Below, in pieces: positions 8,270 to 16,371 of a stretch of DNA of 64,000 nucleotides. Where the stretch lies: NCBI GenBank assembly GCA_000513555.1, contig ALYD01000006.1, positions 62,001-126,000 of the forward strand, in the 5' to 3' direction. The notes beneath the pieces are model-generated. The model worked only from the letters and a program-made list of their open reading frames with translations, was not told the DNA's origin and ran no database searches. The first letter of the stretch is position 1; every line of letters starts with the position of its first letter. Source of the DNA: Lachnospiraceae bacterium JC7. GTDB lineage: Bacteria; Bacillota; Clostridia; Lachnospirales; Lachnospiraceae. The position numbers and the translations under genes are program-made.

Positions 8270-9577
8270 TCAGTCTCTCTGTGTATAGTATTCTTCAATT
8301 TGAGCCTGGAAGTTTTCCAAAAAAGCATCTACATCTTTATCAAGGATCAAAGCCTGGATATCAGGTGCAATGTTATTTCTCAAATCCTGTGTCCAGACTC
8401 TTGCGAGACTGGGAACAAATCTTCCTTCATCAATATACCTGTTTATGTCCTCAAGTTCAGGAACACTGTAGTTTACTCCTTTGACAAGGTTTGGGTTTTT
8501 ATCACCATCACAAAATTCCTGTGCGATATCCTCCCGAACTATAAAATTAAGAAATTTTATGCAGGCAGCTACCTGCTCATCATCGCATTCCGATGAAATG
8601 GCATAAGCTGTATCAATAGAGCCGGATGTGTAAAATTCTTCGGTTGATATTGGAGGAATGGCAGTACATGCAAAATGCATTTCAGGATTCATAGCCTGTA
8701 TAGTGCTTACAGCCCATGAACCATCTATGAACATAGCTGATTTGCCACTGGTAAACTCTTCATATGACGGCTGCTCATCATACCCCAAAGAATCTTCATT
8801 ACAATGTTCATGTATCTTTACTATAGCTTCTGCGAATTTCCTGATATTCTCGTCCTCTGTGACTTTATAATTGCCTTTGACCAATTCATCACATTTTTTT
8901 GCAAAGTCATGATCAACACATCCTCCAAGGGATCTGTCAAATAGCTGTACTACTCTTCCTGAGTTTTTATCCGGAAATGAAAATGCCTGATATCCGGCAT
9001 TTTCAAGTTTTTCACATACATCCCACATCTCATCATAGGTTTTCGGAACAGTCAGTCCCAAATCATTGAAAATATCCATATTATAATAGAGACCGAAAGC
9101 ATTCATGGTAAGTGGCAATGCATAAAGCTTTCCTTCGTATTCACACTGTTTTAATACATCTTCATTTACACGATCCATAAATGGTTCATCACTTAGATCC
9201 CTAAATAATCCTTCAGCAGTCATATCTTTATATGATGCATTCCACGGGTATATGGAAATAAGCTCAGGTACTTCGCCTGCTGCTATTCTGGAAATCAGAG
9301 TCTTGGTTCCTGATTCACCCAAAGTTATATTTACCTGTATATCCGGATTTTCTTCCATGAATTTATCTACCAGAGTTTTATACAGGTCAACATTTTCCTG
9401 CTTTTGATGAAAAAGTTCTATCTCGACTTTTTTACCTTTGGCATCTGCATCTTTTTTTGCTTCGGTAACATTACCCGGTTCCGATGTATCTGCTATTGTC
9501 TCCCTATGTCCGCAACCGATGACTGACATAGCCAGAACCCCCATACAAACAAGGGCTGTTAATGTATTCTTTCTCAT
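8270..9577 (-). CDS. Sugar-binding lipoprotein of ABC importer
   Basis: This is a solute-binding protein of the CUT1 family (extracellular solute-binding family 1), 435 residues from the chosen start. The mature protein would be lipid-anchored outside the membrane. A lipoprotein signal is visible: a positive start MRKN, a hydrophobic stretch, and lipobox VIGC with Cys22. The family motif LYALPLTMNAFGLYYN and the FTSGKSAMFIDGSWA block are present. The start at 9577 has GAGGAAG 5-7 bp upstream, while an upstream in-frame Met would spoil the signal peptide. It is the first gene of the operon and is divergent from the YesM-type kinase that probably controls it. The sugar is unknown. Confidence 0.93.
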   Translation of the reverse strand: MRKNTLTALVCMGVLAMSVIGCGHRETIADTSEPGNVTEAKKDADAKGKKVEIELFHQKQENVDLYKTLVDKFMEENPDIQVNITLGESGTKTLISRIAAGEVPELISIYPWNASYKDMTAEGLFRDLSDEPFMDRVNEDVLKQCEYEGKLYALPLTMNAFGLYYNMDIFNDLGLTVPKTYDEMWDVCEKLENAGYQAFSFPDKNSGRVVQLFDRSLGGCVDHDFAKKCDELVKGNYKVTEDENIRKFAEAIVKIHEHCNEDSLGYDEQPSYEEFTSGKSAMFIDGSWAVSTIQAMNPEMHFACTAIPPISTEEFYTSGSIDTAYAISSECDDEQVAACIKFLNFIVREDIAQEFCDGDKNPNLVKGVNYSVPELEDINRYIDEGRFVPSLARVWTQDLRNNIAPDIQALILDKDVDAFLENFQAQIEEYYTQRD

Positions 9578-9772
9578 AAGCTCTTCCTCATTTGATTCAA
9601 ACCATTCCATAGAATAATGGATGATTTTAACACTATTCATTTGTTTTAAAACAAGGCCTTTGTTTATTATGTTAAAATTATAAGAAACTGTTCATCTTTA
9701 ATCGATACCGTAATCAAATGTTCTTTGCCATATTCAAAGAAAAAATCGTAATCAGAAAATAGAGGACGCTTT
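9578..9772. promoter_or_regulatory. Divergent control region of importer and sensor kinase
   Basis: This AT-rich gap separates the importer operon from the kinase gene. It contains a perfect 14-bp palindrome TTGTTTTAAAACAA (9641-9654) and TATAAT-like hexamers on both strands. The AraC-type regulator encoded at 11547-12710 probably binds here. I cannot define its site further. Confidence 0.5.
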
Positions 9773-11569
9773 ATGCATATTTCCGGTTATTCTATCAAAA
9801 AACATATTACCGTGATTACTTGTGTTCAGATTTTTATAGTGCTTATAACGGTTCTATATACGACTATCAGTTCCATATATACAAACTACAATGAAACAAC
9901 AAATCTTTACTTTCAGTCTGCAGAAAAAATGCTTGTTTCAATACACGAATATGTTTCTTCACTTGAAAAAGCCACCCTGTTTCCGTCTCAGCTCTACACA
10001 AGTAACAATGATTCATATCTTGGAAAAACATTACTTGAAGGTGGTATACATAATAATTTCAGGTTCTATTCATATGTTGATCAGAACTCAAAAAGCGTTC
10101 TTGCAGCAGCTAATGTTGGTTTTATTTCCGTTTATGACAAATTTGGAAACGGTGTGGCATGTCAGTCAGAGAAGGACTATCAGATACTAGATGCAGATAC
10201 CTCTGCACATTGGTATGTTCAGAGTCTCAGGCATAAAACGGGAAGAACTATTCTTATACCTTCCGAAGATTTCGAAGGCTCAGGGTTAAATAAATTTGAT
10301 CATCAGTTTTTATGCCTGAGCCGTACTATCATTGATATCAATAATACTTTTAAAACGGTAGGCATATGTGTTGCCGGAATAGACAAGGACAATATCATAG
10401 CTGATTTCTCAACTTATCGTATGGCACCTAATCAAAAATTTGCTATATATAAAAATGGTGGTCTATTGTTGAAGTCTATAGATACAGATATTTCTAACCT
10501 TTCGCCACCTGAATATTCCGGAGTCTCGGATGTTATCAGCGAACAGTCAAGAAAAATAGATTTCAGTACACATTCTGTATATAACAACATTGCTTCAAGG
10601 GATGGTTATAGCATCATTATAGAAACCCCGTTAAAAGACATTATTGGCAATTCTGTGAAATTTATACCCTTCTATCTTGTTTTAGTTAATCTTGCTTTAC
10701 TTCTGTTGGTCATTCTTTGTACATATACTTTGAATCACATTATGACAGCGGTGCGGCATTTTACAGATTCCTGTGATTCATTCGTACTTGGACAATCCGT
10801 AAAAAAGGACAGCAGAGTACAAAGCTATCCACTGGAAGTTCAAAAAATGTTTCTTTCATTTAATCAGATGTCTATACGAATAAATCATCTAATGGATGAA
10901 TTGTTGAATAAACAAAAGCAGAAACAGGAATTGGAAACACAGCTTTTGCGAACTCAGATAAATCCTCATTTTCTGTACAATACCTTGGAAATCATGCATC
11001 TTAAAGCATATTCGTCTAAGGATTACGACGTTTCCGCTATAGCAGAGCTTTTGGGTAAAAATCTCCAATATGGACTTAGAAACACAACGAAAACCATATT
11101 TCTGAAAGAAGAATTGTGCCAGCTGGACCATTACCTTGCCATACTCTCCTATCAGTACGATCAGCGTATTCAGGTCCATAAATTTATAGACGAAACGCTT
11201 CTTGGTCAAAAAATAATAAAACTAGTATTTCAGCCAATTATAGAGAATTCTGTTATACATGGAATTGTTTCTTCTACACAAATACTCAATATTGAAATAA
11301 TGGGATTTGCCAAAGAGCATGAGATGGTCATACAGATAAGTGATGATGGAGCCGGTATGGATACTGAAACTCTTGATAAGTTAAATCGTGATATTGATGA
11401 TCCTGATTCTCAGGCCATAGGGCTCAGAAACATTTGTCGAAGGATTATACTCATATACGGGCATAGCTTTCGTCCTGTCATAAAAAGTAAGAAACATATT
11501 GGGACCACTATAACATTACGTTTCCCACTTCAAGGAGAACAAAATTATGATCAATATTCTGCTTATTGA
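9773..11569 (+). CDS. YesM-type membrane sensor histidine kinase
   Basis: This 598-residue kinase belongs to the His_kinase/LytS-YesM class. A transmembrane helix near residues 12-33 and another near 295-320 enclose a large extracellular sensor domain. A HAMP-like linker and a short coiled coil follow. The phosphoacceptor motif is QINPHFLYNTLE, with His399, and the C-terminal ATPase has IENSVIHG and DDGAGM boxes. It should autophosphorylate in response to an extracellular sugar and pass phosphate to the regulator whose gene overlaps it by 23 bp. A GAGGA site 7 bp before ATG supports the start. It is divergent from the importer it most likely controls. Confidence 0.93.
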   Translation: MHISGYSIKKHITVITCVQIFIVLITVLYTTISSIYTNYNETTNLYFQSAEKMLVSIHEYVSSLEKATLFPSQLYTSNNDSYLGKTLLEGGIHNNFRFYSYVDQNSKSVLAAANVGFISVYDKFGNGVACQSEKDYQILDADTSAHWYVQSLRHKTGRTILIPSEDFEGSGLNKFDHQFLCLSRTIIDINNTFKTVGICVAGIDKDNIIADFSTYRMAPNQKFAIYKNGGLLLKSIDTDISNLSPPEYSGVSDVISEQSRKIDFSTHSVYNNIASRDGYSIIIETPLKDIIGNSVKFIPFYLVLVNLALLLLVILCTYTLNHIMTAVRHFTDSCDSFVLGQSVKKDSRVQSYPLEVQKMFLSFNQMSIRINHLMDELLNKQKQKQELETQLLRTQINPHFLYNTLEIMHLKAYSSKDYDVSAIAELLGKNLQYGLRNTTKTIFLKEELCQLDHYLAILSYQYDQRIQVHKFIDETLLGQKIIKLVFQPIIENSVIHGIVSSTQILNIEIMGFAKEHEMVIQISDDGAGMDTETLDKLNRDIDDPDSQAIGLRNICRRIILIYGHSFRPVIKSKKHIGTTITLRFPLQGEQNYDQYSAY

Positions 11570-12710
11570 TGATGACCGAAATATAATCGATGGACTTGAA
11601 AAAATAATAAGGGAGAATTTTTCCGCAGGAACATTTGAGATAAAGAAATGTTTGGATGGCTCTGAGGCCTTGCGCTCCATGAGAGATACCTTTTTTCATA
11701 TTATCATCAGTGATGTAAAGATGCCGAATCTGGACGGTATTTCGCTACTTAGAATTCTTCATGAACAGAATATTGACTCAAAAGTAATCGTATTGAGCGG
11801 GTATGATAACTATAGCTACGTCAGAGATACGTTGAAACTGGGAGCCTTTGATTATCTTCTAAAGCCTGTAGATATAAAAACCTTTTGTAATATTCTTTCC
11901 ATCTTAAGAAATACCGTTTCAACAGGAAGCCTCCAGGAACGTTTCATATCATCAGAAACAGATATTTCTTTTAATGACATTATTGAATCATCAAAAAATA
12001 ATTACTTTGACATAACTCCTGTTGAACCATATTTGGATGAGAATTCTCTTCAGACGGAACTGGAGCAGCTATGTGACTATGTCTTGAATTGTGATGAAGG
12101 AAGTTTCAGAGTCAATGTCGAAAATATCTTTTCACATATTTCAGAAAGAACCATAACTCCTACGGCGTTTAAGCAGGAAATGACTAAATATGTATATAAG
12201 CTTATGAATAAAAACTCCAGTCTTATAGAAATTATATCAAAGTATAAATTAAGTGAGAATGATTTGTCTGGTCAGATAAAGGGACAAATTCTTCTAAGTC
12301 AGCTTAAAAGCAGATTTATATCCATAAATCTGTTATATATGAGGGAGCTGAATCAACTTCAGCACAAAAAAGATGAATATCTGATACGGAAAGCCACCGA
12401 CTATATAGATAAGCATTATTCTGAACAAATTATGCTATCAGATATTGCGGAACAGTTCCATATCCATCCCAATTATTTCAGTGCCTTGTTCAAAAATCAG
12501 ATGGGAATAACCATAAGGGATTATATACTTCAAAAACGTATAGATATAGCAAAGGCTCTTATAAGTTCGTCATTAAAAAAGATAAGCGATATAGCTGTTG
12601 AGGTTGGCTATCAGGATTCTTCACATTTTAATCGTGCATTTAAAAATGTAACAGGTATGTCTCCTGCAAAATACAGAAAAATAGTCAGTGATGAATCTAA
12701 GATACATTAA
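11547..12710 (+). CDS. YesN-type response regulator with AraC DNA-binding domain
   Basis: This 387-residue regulator has an N-terminal receiver with the acidic pocket DDD (residues 8-10), phosphoacceptor Asp56 in ISDVKMP, and Lys in LLKPVD. A poorly conserved linker of about 150 residues follows. The C-terminus is an AraC/XylS double helix-turn-helix with DIAEQFHIHPNYFSALFK and DIAVEVGYQDSSHFNRAFK. The start has AAGGAG about 8 bp upstream. It overlaps the kinase gene, so the pair is co-translated. It probably activates the divergent sugar importer. Confidence 0.93.
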   Translation: MINILLIDDDRNIIDGLEKIIRENFSAGTFEIKKCLDGSEALRSMRDTFFHIIISDVKMPNLDGISLLRILHEQNIDSKVIVLSGYDNYSYVRDTLKLGAFDYLLKPVDIKTFCNILSILRNTVSTGSLQERFISSETDISFNDIIESSKNNYFDITPVEPYLDENSLQTELEQLCDYVLNCDEGSFRVNVENIFSHISERTITPTAFKQEMTKYVYKLMNKNSSLIEIISKYKLSENDLSGQIKGQILLSQLKSRFISINLLYMRELNQLQHKKDEYLIRKATDYIDKHYSEQIMLSDIAEQFHIHPNYFSALFKNQMGITIRDYILQKRIDIAKALISSSLKKISDIAVEVGYQDSSHFNRAFKNVTGMSPAKYRKIVSDESKIH

Positions 12711-12828
12711 GCTCTTATCAAAAAAGTAAGCTTGCCTTTCAAAGATAATTATTTAAGAAATTGAGAGATAGAAAGGTTTTCACCATACTGCCAAAGTCAA
12801 AAAGTCCTTATCTTAAGCGGACCTGAAG

Positions 12829-12856
12829 TTGAAAGAAATGAAAAGAATGTTATAAT
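12829..12856 (+). promoter_or_regulatory. Promoter of the orphan small gene
   Basis: TTGAAA and TATAAT are separated by 16 bp, about 32 bp upstream of the next start codon. The gap before it (from 12711) also has a short stretch near 12797 resembling 4580-4602 next to the left tRNA repeat. Confidence 0.6.
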
Positions 12857-12888
12857 ACTTAAAATAATTCGTTAGCCAAAGGGTATTT

Positions 12889-13353
12889 ATGAATAAACTA
12901 GACATAACATCATTTAAGACCAAAAACCCATTATCCTTAGGAACTATAAGAAAGGAATTTGTTGATTTCTTTAATAGTCATGGATTTGAAGGTCTCTTAA
13001 GATATGATACAGAAGTGATGTTTTGGGAAGATAGAATTGAACACACAGAACGTCATAGATCCGATTTCTCTTCTGATGTGATGTTTGAAGTCTGTTTCGA
13101 AGAAATACCTCAAATCATTTCTCATCCAGATTATATTGCTTATAAAGATATTAAAAGCATTTCATTTATAAAAAATTTTAATGCCAATCATACTAATGTA
13201 GCTATACGAGTATCAGTAAGTGGTAATCTGGCATTTAGAACCATGTATCCGTTGATGGATGCAACTCTTAACCACTATATCGATAAATCACATGCATGGA
13301 AAGTTACTTATGATGAAAACGATAGTCCGATAATTAAAGAAGATATAGACTAA
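12889..13353 (+). CDS. Hypothetical protein, possibly a PBECR-like nuclease domain
   Basis: This is a 154-residue soluble protein with no signal peptide or membrane segment. A central block (HPDYIAYKDIKSISFIKNF, about residues 84-102) followed by beta-strand-like VAIRVSVSG resembles the phage barnase/EndoU/colicin-like (PBECR) nuclease fold that ends some phage and toxin proteins. That likeness is from memory of the pattern only and is weak. It stands alone with its own promoter and terminator, next to the right tRNA boundary, and no antitoxin-like partner is seen. It could equally be an unrelated conserved protein. Confidence 0.55.
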   Translation: MNKLDITSFKTKNPLSLGTIRKEFVDFFNSHGFEGLLRYDTEVMFWEDRIEHTERHRSDFSSDVMFEVCFEEIPQIISHPDYIAYKDIKSISFIKNFNANHTNVAIRVSVSGNLAFRTMYPLMDATLNHYIDKSHAWKVTYDENDSPIIKEDID

Positions 13354-13494
13354 TGATTGACTGTAATTGCAATATATTGTATATTTAGGTTAACAACAAT
13401 AGAATCTGAGGACGGAACAGGCAGCCGTCACGCCCTTGTGGTCTTAAAGAGATGTAGATTGTCAACTACCTATTCTATTATTGAACCGAAAAGA

Positions 13495-13518
13495 ACCGCT
13501 CTGTATAGAGCGGTTTTT
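13495..13518 (+). terminator. Terminator after the orphan small gene
   Basis: The stem ACCGCTC/GAGCGGT is followed by TTTTT on the + strand. The rest of 13354-13760 contains no convincing gene or RNA. Confidence 0.8.
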
Positions 13519-13809
13519 CTATTGCAAAAAATAATTATTTTTTCTTTTTATTTGTTTGTTTCTGTATCGACGTATCTAAAACTGTAAGTATTATTTTGCC
13601 GGCCTTTATCATTTTCAAAAAATTCCTAACAATCCCATGTCTAAGGTTCGTATCTCAAGGAATAAGTTGTTTGTGCCGGAAAAAACTAAAATAACTGAGA
13701 TAGTCTTTTCTAAAGCTGAAATACGTCAAATTTATGATTGTAACGTAGTATACAGACAATGGCTGTATAAAAAAGTCTGGCACCACCTGGCACCACCAAA
13801 ATTAAAAAT

Positions 13810-13852
13810 AAAAAAGCGGGAACCCTTGAAAATCAAGGATTCCCGTTCTTTA
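13810..13852 (-). terminator. Terminator of tRNA-Pro copy B
   Basis: It is nearly the same hairpin as at 4650-4694, with GGGAATCCTTGATTTTCAAGG and a T run on the minus strand. The few substitutions lie mainly at the base of the stem. Confidence 0.88.
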
Positions 13853-13859
13853 ATCATCG

Positions 13860-13934
13860 TCGGGGTGACAGGATTCGAACCTGCGACCCCCTGGTCCCAA
13901 ACCAGGTGCTCTAGCCAAACTGAGCCACACCCCG
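13860..13934 (-). tRNA. tRNA-Pro, anticodon TGG (copy B)
   Basis: The body is identical to copy A at 4703-4777, including loop TTTGGGA and discriminator A, with no encoded CCA. A 7-bp leader hairpin (13944-13962) lies 9 nt upstream of the tRNA 5' end. Confidence 0.98.
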
Positions 13935-13968
13935 AGCTTTTTTGTCGCCCGTTTCAAGCGACCGTTGT

Positions 13969-13997
13969 ATATTACAAAAATTCAAAGGCATTGTCAA
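13969..13997 (-). promoter_or_regulatory. tRNA-Pro promoter (copy B)
   Basis: TTGACA and TAATAT are separated by 17 bp on the minus strand, just upstream of the leader hairpin. Confidence 0.8.
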
Positions 13998-14015
13998 CAC
14001 TTTTTTGAAAAATAA

Positions 14016-14068
14016 GAAAAAGGCGAAATCCCACGCAGTTTCAACTGAAACAAGGAATTTCGCCTTTT
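14016..14068 (-). terminator. Terminator of tRNA-Pro(AGG)
   Basis: On the minus strand, AAAAGGCGAAATTCC pairs with GGGATTTCGCCTTTTT. The T run follows directly, and the structure lies just past the tRNA 3' end. Confidence 0.85.
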
Positions 14069-14074
14069 AGTTCA

Positions 14075-14149
14075 TCGGAGTGACGGGATTTGAACCCACG
14101 ATCTCTTGGTCCCTAACCAAGCGCTCTAGCCAAACTGAGCCACACCCCG
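14075..14149 (-). tRNA. tRNA-Pro, anticodon AGG
   Basis: The cloverleaf has acceptor CGGGGTG/CACTCCG (one G-U pair), discriminator A, the same D-arm as the other tRNA-Pro genes, anticodon stem CTTGG/CCAAG with loop TTAGGGA (anticodon AGG), and T-arm GTGGG TTCAAAT CCCGT. The wobble base is A34, which is unusual for proline in bacteria. A leader hairpin (14158-14176) matches that of copy B. CCA is not encoded. Confidence 0.95.
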
Positions 14150-14182
14150 ATATGTAAGTCGCTCATAACAAGCGACCTAGTA

Positions 14183-14211
14183 ATAATACAAAAATATATG
14201 GCTATTGGCAA
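14183..14211 (-). promoter_or_regulatory. tRNA-Pro(AGG) promoter
   Basis: TTGCCA and TATTAT are separated by 17 bp on the minus strand, placed like the promoters of the two TGG copies. Confidence 0.7.
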
Positions 14212-14248
14212 TGGTTTTTTATATTTTTTTGATTTTTTGGATTCTGCA

Positions 14249-15049
14249 TCAAGCATTTATATCCCAGTCTCTCACCTCTATCAGAGCAGCTGCCAGCTTT
14301 TCAGCAGATCTTTTGAAAATTATCTCGCCCTTCTCTGCTGTTGCTCCTCGGGGATCACCGCCTATTCCGATTGGTTTTCCATCCTCTGTACGGAGGTCAG
14401 ACCCCATCCAGCTTATGGCAGCATCACCGGAGAAGTTGAGGATCTTCTTTCCCTTATATCCTCCGTCCTTGTAGCCCGTTTCGGAAAGATCGAGCTTAAC
14501 GGTTTCCGGATGGATGGCCATGATCATGGATGTTTCCATCTCGCCACCATGGAAATCCCAGTGATTTTCCGGGCTTATGGTCGCCTGAACCTTCGGATCC
14601 AGGAAGGCACCGGATGCGAGGACAAATACAAACATACCGAAGTCGTGTCTGAGCTGCCTTGACAGCATATCCGCCATAGGACGGTTTCCTCCATGGCAGA
14701 TCAGGAAAACCAGTTTCTTAAAGCCGTGAGCATGCAGAGATTCCGCAATGTCGTAGAGCATGTGGTAGTAGGTGTCAGGCTTAAAGGATATGGATCCTGA
14801 GAAACTGAGATGCTCTATGGACAGACCTATGGGGATGACCGGAAAAATCAGCATCGGAAAATCGGGATCCATAGCTTCAAGCTCCCTCTTAACATATTCC
14901 GGCATAGCCTCTGCGATCATTGTGTCGGTACCGAGGGGAGCCTGAGAACCATGCTGCTCGATGGCTCCAAGGGGGATCATAACGATGGTACTGTCCTTGT
15001 CGACAGCCTCCATTTCTTTTCTTGTTAAATCTCTGTAATTCTTGATCAT
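14249..15049 (-). CDS. Creatininase-family amidohydrolase
   Basis: This 266-residue enzyme belongs to the creatininase superfamily of metal-dependent amidohydrolases, which also includes the archaeal riboflavin-pathway deformylase ArfB and mycofactocin MftE. The metal and active-site blocks are present: GAIEQHG followed by LGTDT, CHGGN, and HGGEMETS. An AGGAG site 5 bp upstream selects the start at 15049. It lies 110 bp downstream of the FMN-controlled ribU gene on the same strand. A flavin-related role is an attractive inference, but a general amide hydrolase cannot be excluded. Confidence 0.88.
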   Translation of the reverse strand: MIKNYRDLTRKEMEAVDKDSTIVMIPLGAIEQHGSQAPLGTDTMIAEAMPEYVKRELEAMDPDFPMLIFPVIPIGLSIEHLSFSGSISFKPDTYYHMLYDIAESLHAHGFKKLVFLICHGGNRPMADMLSRQLRHDFGMFVFVLASGAFLDPKVQATISPENHWDFHGGEMETSMIMAIHPETVKLDLSETGYKDGGYKGKKILNFSGDAAISWMGSDLRTEDGKPIGIGGDPRGATAEKGEIIFKRSAEKLAAALIEVRDWDINA

Positions 15050-15065
15050 ATGTACTCCTAAAGAA

Positions 15066-15096
15066 GGCGAATGTCTCACTGATGGAAACATTCGCC
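15066..15096 (-). other. Hairpin between ribU and the creatininase gene
   Basis: A 9-bp stem GGCGAATGT/ACATTCGCC on the minus strand is followed by TTCTTT, just before the AGGAG site. It could be a weak terminator or a brake on creatininase expression. Confidence 0.5.
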
Positions 15097-15159
15097 ATAA
15101 ATTTAATTTAGTCTATCGAAGTCTTTTGCAGATACAAAATACCGTTGTCTGATTAAAGA

Positions 15160-15783
15160 TTATGCGTTAGTCGGCTTCATTGATCGAAAGCCCGGAACAG
15201 AAACTCTGAGTCTTGTGAAAAGAACATATGAAAGTGTATAAACAAGGCTTAATTTGATAAGGTTGAAAGGAATAGTCGCGAGGATAATGAATGTTGGAAG
15301 GTTCTTGATGAACGGATTGAACTCAGATACCATAACCACTACATCGTCAACGCTTAAGCCCATAGCCGCCGCATACATAGGAAGTGTTATGAAAGCATTG
15401 CAGAAGCACATCCATGCTGTACGGATGAAGATGTTGGAGATCAGTGCGATGGCGATGCCCTTGTCTGTCTTTCCTGTCTTCTTATAAATGAACCAGAGCG
15501 GGAAAATGAAAAGGAAAGCGCCGAGGATGTTGGAAACTTCACCAACATACATACTGTTTGTTCCTACAGTGATGAGCTTTATTACAAGCTTTGCGATCTC
15601 AACGAAAAGACCGGATAAAGGTCCCATGGTGAAAAGTGCGATCACACTCGGAACATCACTGAAGTCTATCTTGTAGAATGGCGGGAAGAAAGGAATGCTG
15701 AACTCAAAAGACATGAGCACTCCTGCAAGGGCTGTAAGAAGTCCCGTGTAAACCAGTTTCTGAACGTTGATCTTATTTGACAT
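15160..15783 (-). CDS. ribU: RibU, riboflavin ECF transporter S component
   Basis: This 207-residue membrane protein is the substrate-binding S component of an energy-coupling-factor riboflavin importer. About five to six hydrophobic helices are seen, with the family pattern FPPFYKIDFSDVPS near the N-terminus and MYVGEVSN further on. A strong AAAGGAGG site precedes the ATG at 15783. The FMN riboswitch and terminator directly upstream fix the substrate as a flavin. The shared EcfAAT module is not in this window. The gene reads towards the creatininase gene. Confidence 0.95.
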   Translation of the reverse strand: MSNKINVQKLVYTGLLTALAGVLMSFEFSIPFFPPFYKIDFSDVPSVIALFTMGPLSGLFVEIAKLVIKLITVGTNSMYVGEVSNILGAFLFIFPLWFIYKKTGKTDKGIAIALISNIFIRTAWMCFCNAFITLPMYAAAMGLSVDDVVVMVSEFNPFIKNLPTFIILATIPFNLIKLSLVYTLSYVLFTRLRVSVPGFRSMKPTNA

Positions 15784-15934
15784 GATGTTGTCCTCCTTTG
15801 ATGTGAAATGTCTGCCAATGCTTTTTCCGTATGACCTTGACATCCCGGTATAGTTTTGAGGAAACAAGCTCTTAGAGATAGATGACTTATCGTGAAAGGT
15901 TACCTTTCCGATTTTACGTCGGCATTTATATAAA

Positions 15935-15969
15935 TAAAAAATCTCAGTACCTGTTCGGGTACTGAGATA
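15935..15969 (-). terminator. Riboswitch-controlled terminator of ribU
   Basis: On the minus strand, ATCTCAGTACC...GGTACTGAGAT is followed by TTTTTT, between the FMN aptamer and ribU. This is the expression platform for transcriptional shut-off when FMN is plentiful. Confidence 0.88.
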
Positions 15970-15988
15970 AATGATCGCGTCATCACGT

Positions 15989-16095
15989 TTCTTCTCTCAT
16001 CCAGACTTTACTGTCGGTACCGGAATCACACCGGTTCATGCATAAATGCTCGCGGACTATACCGCCGGTAGGGAATCACACCCTGCCCCGAAGAA
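15989..16095 (-). promoter_or_regulatory. FMN riboswitch (RFN element)
   Basis: The minus strand carries the conserved RFN blocks in order: TTCGGGGCAGGGTG, GATTCCCTACCGGCGG, TAGTCCGCGAGC, a variable helix, GATTCCGGTACCGACAG, and TAAAGTCTGGATGAGAGAAG. It binds FMN and represses ribU through the terminator downstream. Confidence 0.98.
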
Positions 16096-16116
16096 CTTAT
16101 TTCTTTTTCTGAATCT

Positions 16117-16145
16117 AGACTAGCATGGTATATGGATGCTGTCAA
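16117..16145 (-). promoter_or_regulatory. Promoter of the riboswitch-ribU transcript
   Basis: TTGACA and TAGTCT are separated by 17 bp on the minus strand, and the -10 ends about 20 bp before the aptamer. The gap from here to 16371 shows only promoter-like sequence for the next + strand gene: GGTTATAAT at 16302-16310 and an inverted repeat AATCAC/GTGATT at 16328-16346. Confidence 0.7.
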
Positions 16146-16371
16146 TGACCGGGCCATATATTTTATCCCTATTTTACGAAGGGTGATCGCTTAATTATCG
16201 TGCTTTATGTTGCGGAATTAATAAAAGTTTAAACGGTCCTTTATAAAAATGCATAATTTGACAGAAAAATGAAAGATTTTCGTGGAAATATCAGGAAAAC
16301 AGGTTATAATAAGCTATAGGGTTAGAAAATCACGTAAATAGTGATTAATTTTTGCAAAAGGAGTATTTGGT

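Larger units (their letters stand above)
13761..13957. repeat. Direct repeat copy B around tRNA-Pro (right island boundary)
   Basis: This matches 4604-4801: the same 3' flank, terminator hairpin and identical tRNA-Pro(TGG) body in the same orientation. It marks the right limit of the AT-rich sugar-import segment. Confidence 0.85.

Noticed and set aside
13357-13587. A 76-codon + strand open frame between the orphan gene and the tRNA
   Set aside because: It runs through a clear intrinsic terminator, has no ribosome site and has no recognisable composition; treated as chance.
4604-13957. Integrative element with integrase at the tRNA-Pro island
   Set aside because: No integrase, transposase or relaxase gene lies inside, and whole tRNA loci rather than 3' tRNA fragments are repeated.
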